Shown piece after piece: positions 9,033 through 11,988 of a stretch of 11,988 bases of DNA. The position numbers were made by a program, and so were the translations under genes. The notes below the pieces were generated by a model, which saw nothing but the letters and a program-made list of their open reading frames with translations, searched no databases and was not told the DNA's origin. Every line of letters starts with the position of its first letter. The stretch's first letter is position 1. This DNA comes from Symbiodinium natans (Eukaryota; Sar; Dinophyceae; Suessiales; Symbiodiniaceae), in contig CAJNDS010000289.1 of NCBI GenBank assembly GCA_905221605.1, forward strand, positions 162,501-174,488, written 5' to 3'.

Positions 9033-9932
9033 TCAGCGCTCACGCTTAGGTTTCTGCCTCGTGCTTGACAGGCATTCAGGCTCAGCCTCGTCGTCGCCGT
9101 TTTTGCGCTTCTTGCTGGGGGACCCTGCCGCCTGCTTCTCGGAAGGTTTCGGCTCGGTCTTGACGACGGCAAACAGCAGCTTCGTCTGCTTCGGCTCGGT
9201 CTTCACATAATTTGTGATGGGGAGCTTCGCCTCCTCGTTCTTGGCTTTGACAGGCACCTTGATGGTCTCGATCTTCGGCCTGGGGTCGACCTGGGGCTTG
9301 GATCGGATCCCAAGTCAAATCCAAGTTACACTGTCCACTGTTAGACAGAACAGAACTGTGACCCGCAACCCCGCCCGAAATCCAGGCCTCGTCCTCGTCG
9401 TCGCTCCAGCGATGCCATGTTACGTGAGCCCTCCGCTTTCTGACACTGCTCGTCGAGCTGGTCCTGGCGCGAAGTCTGAGGTTGAGCTGACAATCGGCCT
9501 GCTGCTCCGCCTGCAGACTCCTAAAGGCTTCGACGTCTCTGTCGTCTGGTGTCACACGACCCGACGAGCCAGCGATCGAGGTGAGGCATCGCATGAAGCG
9601 TGCGACCTCGTCCTCTGCGGCCAGCTGGAGCTTCTCCCACGCGTCGGGCTTCATCTTCAAGCCACCTAGCAACCCCAGGCTTCTCACCGCCTTTTTGAAG
9701 GCAGCCTTGGGAATGAGGACCCTGGTGGACCTGCCGAAACGATGTATCGATCTTTCGACCTGACGCTTGTATTTCTGCCCCTTGAAAGACCCACCGCGTC
9801 GGGGAAGCTCCCGGCCTCGTGTCCGCACGTTCCCGGCCGCATCGGCCGCAGAACTTGAACTTCGATCTCCTCTGTGCACTCCGACTTTCCTCCTCTGCAC
9901 AACGTCGGCCAGCTTGGTGTTCTGCTGGACAT
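9033..9932 (-). CDS. Histone H3-like histone-fold protein with long C-terminal tail
   Basis: The core matches the order of histone H3 helices: RSTRVLIPKAAFKKAVRSL aligns with H3 helix 1 (STELLIRKLPFQRLVR), DAWEKLQLAAEDEVARFM with helix 2, and RVTPDDRDVEAFRSL with loop 2/helix 3 (RVT..KD). A longer loop 1 and a Trp before the LQ..A motif recall centromeric H3 variants. The N-terminal part is Arg/Ser/Gly rich, as in histone tails. After the fold comes an acidic patch (WSDDEDEAW), then, past a 79-base intron (9369-9291, phase agrees, CTAAC inside), a 258-base exon with two VKTEPK motifs (the VKTE core fits the sumoylation consensus) and a basic end (SPSKKRKNG, KPKRER). Core H3 lacks such a tail. 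The H3 frame is open up to 9966 but has no ATG. The ATG at 9932 is in another frame and needs a tiny 26-base intron, so the N-terminus is unsure. Confidence 0.65.
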
Positions 9933-9966
9933 GGACCTGACCAGAGGTTGTTCGATTCTGAGACAA

Positions 9967-9968
9967 CT
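9967..9968 (-). other. Candidate trans-splice acceptor, histone-like gene
   Basis: The sense strand reads CACTTGAATACTAG, followed by 34 bases to the ATG at 9932. The TAG also ends the upstream frame, so the histone-fold frame opens exactly at this AG. Confidence 0.35.
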
Positions 9969-10015
9969 AGTATTCAAGTGGCAGGCCCAGCGCAGCGCAG
10001 ATAAACATGATTGCA

Positions 10016-10064
10016 CCCCCCCCCCCCCACGCAAGCCCCCCCCCGCCCCCGCGGCCCCCAACCC
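10016..10064. repeat. Poly-C / poly-G tract upstream of the histone-like gene
   Basis: A run of 13 Cs (10016-10028) is followed by more C runs of 5 to 9 with short spacers. The minus strand, which is the sense strand for the genes here, has at least four G runs and could form a G-quadruplex. The tract lies about 50-100 bases upstream of the putative start region of the histone-like gene. Confidence 0.75.
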
Positions 10065-10555
10065 TTCCGGCACCGACACTTTTCCGAGACTGAAAATTTG
10101 CAAAAATCCCTCGGTCTGCCACGTCTATAATTCGGACAAAAACCCCGCCCAACCCCCAATCCTTCTAAACCCTCCTTGCCGACACGAAAAAAAATGGCCT
10201 CCCATTCCAGTGACAGAGGAGTCCGACAATGTGTTCACACTGCCGGACTTCAGGGCCCAGCAGGCACGTTAGCCCATCGTCCTGCTGTCATACAGGGCCA
10301 CACTCCCTGCGTTGGCCTCAAACCCCTTGCCGCGAGGTGTAATCGACCCATCTAACCCTGGGTCAGCGTACAGCCCCCGGCCCTCTGCCACACCCCCAGG
10401 CATTATCCCATCCAACGGGATAATTTACCCGGCCAACGGGCCTGCACACTCCTGCATTATCGTGTGGGCAGTCGTGTGTTGGTAGGGGTCACACCCTCCC
10501 TCCTTCAACCTCGGCCTCCCAGCCAAACCCTAAATCCTCACGGTACACCCTTCCA
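10065..10555. other. Non-coding stretch between poly-C tract and tandem array
   Basis: Apart from the paired hairpins (10402-10440), a single AAACCCTAAA near 10525 and a diverged relative of the array 30-mer near 10088, I see nothing here. No frame looks like a real protein. Confidence 0.5.
10402..10440. repeat. Pair of adjacent small hairpins
   Basis: ATTATCCC/GGGATAAT (10402-10409 and 10417-10424, 7-base loop) is followed at once by CCCG/CGGG (10428-10431 and 10437-10440). Both right arms follow a CCAAC in the loop, so the second may be a partial copy of the first. Confidence 0.5.
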
Positions 10556-11830
10556 GACTCATGCCGAAATGGCACATTGCGAGCCCGAAAACGCCCTTTC
10601 AGACCCTTCCCAACGCCCAAATTGCACATTTCCCAGCCCGAAAACTGCGAAAACGCATCTGTCTGGTATAAATCCTCACAATAATAGCCCCCCCTCCCCA
10701 ATATACAGCCATAATTTAGGGGTACTTATTATCGGGAGGTAGGGAAACAATTTAATAATATTGCTAGGCAGAGGGGATTCCATCCTTCCAGACATGTTAC
10801 TGTTTTGAAGCCAAAATGGCAGACTCCGAGCCCGAAAACGCCCTTTCAAACCGTTCCCAACGCTCAAATTGCACATTTCCCAGCCCGAAAACTGCGAAAA
10901 CGCATCTGTCTGGTATAAATCCTCACAATAATAGCCCCCCCTCCCCAATATACAGCCATAATTTAGGGGTACTTATTATCGGGAGGTAGGGAAACAATTT
11001 AATAATATTGCTAGGCGGAGGGGATTCCATCCTTCCAGACAGGTTACTGTTTTGAAGCCAAAATGCCGACTCCGAGCCCGAAAACGCCCTTTCAAACCGT
11101 TCCCAACGCTCAAATTGCACATTTCCCAGGCCGAAAACTGCGAAAACGCATCTGTCTGGCATAAATCCCCACGATAACCCTCCCCCCTCCCCAATATACA
11201 GCTATAATTGCGGGGTACTTATTACTTGAGCGGTAGGGTAGCTATTTAATATTCGGGATTCCGTCCTTCCAGACCTGTTTCAAGCCGAAATGGCACCTTC
11301 CAAGCACGAAAACGCCCTTTCAACCCTTTCCAACGCCCAAACTGCACATTTCCGAGCCCGAAAACTGCAAAAAGGCCTCTGCCTGGCGTAAATCCTCATG
11401 GTAGGCCTGTATTGCCACCGAAATGGCCCGTTCCCAGCCCCAAAAAGGCCCTTAACTTACCTTTGAAACGCTCAATTTGCAGATTTCATGGCCCGAAAAC
11501 TGCAAAAACACCTCTGTCTGGCCAAATTGGAGCTTCCGAGTCGAAAGCGCCACACATTTCCAAGCCCGTACACTGCAAAAAGACCTTGTCTGGTAGTAAG
11601 AAGCCTTCCCCCATACGCCCCCTTCCAGAGCCTTTTGGACATTGAAATTGTATCTTCCAAGCCCGAAAAATGCCCTTCCGACGCGAAAATCGCACATTTC
11701 CAGGCCCGAAAACTGCAAAAACACATGTGTCTGGCGTGAATCCTCATGATACGTCCGTCCGAACCCATTTTGCACGTTCCGAGCACCGAAACGCCATTCC
11801 AGACCCATTTAACGTCGAAATTCCAATTCC
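10556..11830. repeat. Degenerate tandem repeat array, ~247-bp units shrinking rightwards
   Basis: A 30-base block beginning CCCGAAAACTGC and ending TGTCTGG recurs at about 10637, 10884, 11130, 11357, 11492, 11565 and 11705. The first three copies sit in nearly identical units with periods of 247 and 246 bp. Each of these units holds two related CCCGAAAAC blocks, a C-rich run and an AT-rich run (TTTAATAATATTGC). Units to the right are shorter (spacings about 227, 135, 73 and 140) and more diverged. A faint relative of the 30-mer sits near 10088. No coding signal is convincing here; open frames echo the repeat. It may be satellite or subtelomeric DNA. Confidence 0.85.
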
Positions 11831-11904
11831 AGAGAAAAAAACAACGCTGCACGGCACAAAACAGCAAGTTTGAGGACACACGCCCCCTGCACCCGACCCC
11901 CACG

Positions 11905-11985
11905 CGTAAACCCTAGACCCTGAACCCTAAGCCCTAGGCCGTCCCACAGCCTAAAATCCCAAACCCTGAACCCTAAAGCCTAAAT
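11905..11985 (+). repeat. Degenerate telomere-like block at the right edge
   Basis: A run of CCCTAAA-like units, several mutated (CCCTAGA, CCCTGAA, CCCTAAG), is interrupted by GTCCCACAGC. CCCTAAA reads on the plus strand. A true chromosome end lying to the right would show TTTAGGG on this strand, so the block is either interstitial or inverted. Confidence 0.75.
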
Positions 11986-11988
11986 AAC

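Noticed and set aside
9082-9370. Continuation of the histone-like frame to 9082
   Set aside because: Past 9370 this frame becomes low-complexity (Glu/Arg/Gln). The neighbouring frame from 9290 has better protein character with two VKTEPK repeats, and a phase-matching 79-base intron joins them.
682-9932. An endogenised giant virus or Maverick-type element
   Set aside because: Histones and methyltransferases occur in some giant viruses, but I saw no capsid, polymerase, packaging ATPase or protease; intron-rich genes and a hAT-like transposase fit a transposon or host setting better.
10556-11830. CRISPR array
   Set aside because: Spacings between the recurring 30-mers are 70-247 bp and the intervening DNA is itself repeated, so it is a satellite-type tandem repeat; the genes around it are eukaryotic.
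10464-11903. Many short open frames with a recurring YQTDAFSQFSGWEMCNL peptide
   Set aside because: The peptide recurs only because the DNA is a tandem array; frames break between units and have no coding logic.
11905-11985. A true chromosome end at the right edge
   Set aside because: Units are strongly degenerate and run in the CCCTAAA direction, opposite to that expected of a right-hand telomere.
1-11988. tRNA or rRNA genes
   Set aside because: I saw no cloverleaf with conserved T-loop bases and no rRNA core sequence on either strand.

Overview
The window looks like nuclear DNA of a GC-rich protist, most likely a dinoflagellate. Several things point that way: TTTAGGG-type (plant/alveolate) telomeric repeats, all recognisable genes on one strand in a tight head-to-tail row, genes cut by short introns, and protein families I associate with dinoflagellates. 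No search was run. The introns (about 30-100 bases) are shorter than usual for Symbiodiniaceae, so another TTTAGGG protist stays possible. Every credible coding region reads on the minus strand, so gene order below runs from high to low coordinates.

Layout, right to left. 10000-11988 is non-coding: a poly-C tract, small hairpins, a degenerate tandem array with a period near 247 bp, and a degenerate telomere-like block at the right edge. 9932-9033 encodes a histone-fold protein whose core resembles histone H3 (possibly the centromeric type), followed by an unusual long tail with two VKTEPK motifs. 8685-7057 is a split gene for a C5-cytosine DNA methyltransferase with all main motifs present. 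7056-5451 is a gene-poor gap holding a nested palindromic, foldback-like element. 5450-4851 is a three-exon gene for an unrecognised 155-residue protein. 4755-682 is a many-exon gene for a hAT-like transposase with an N-terminal zinc finger, an RNase-H-like core and a C-terminal STQGVE dimerisation-type motif. 579-1 holds further open exons that run off the left edge, either more of the transposase transcript or the next gene.

The most interesting features are two. First, a transposase-like gene, a DNA methyltransferase and a histone-H3-like gene lie in the same direction within about 9 kb; they may form one large mobile element with its own chromatin toolkit, or a chance neighbourhood. Second, at least two methyltransferase introns, and probably one transposase intron, contain telomeric repeats with the G-rich strand in the sense direction. 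One 51-base intron is almost entirely telomeric repeat, suggesting that telomeric DNA inserted into genes and became introns.

Exon limits were inferred by hand from reading frames, splice signals and phase agreement. Those given as exact agree in phase; those marked 'about' are unresolved.
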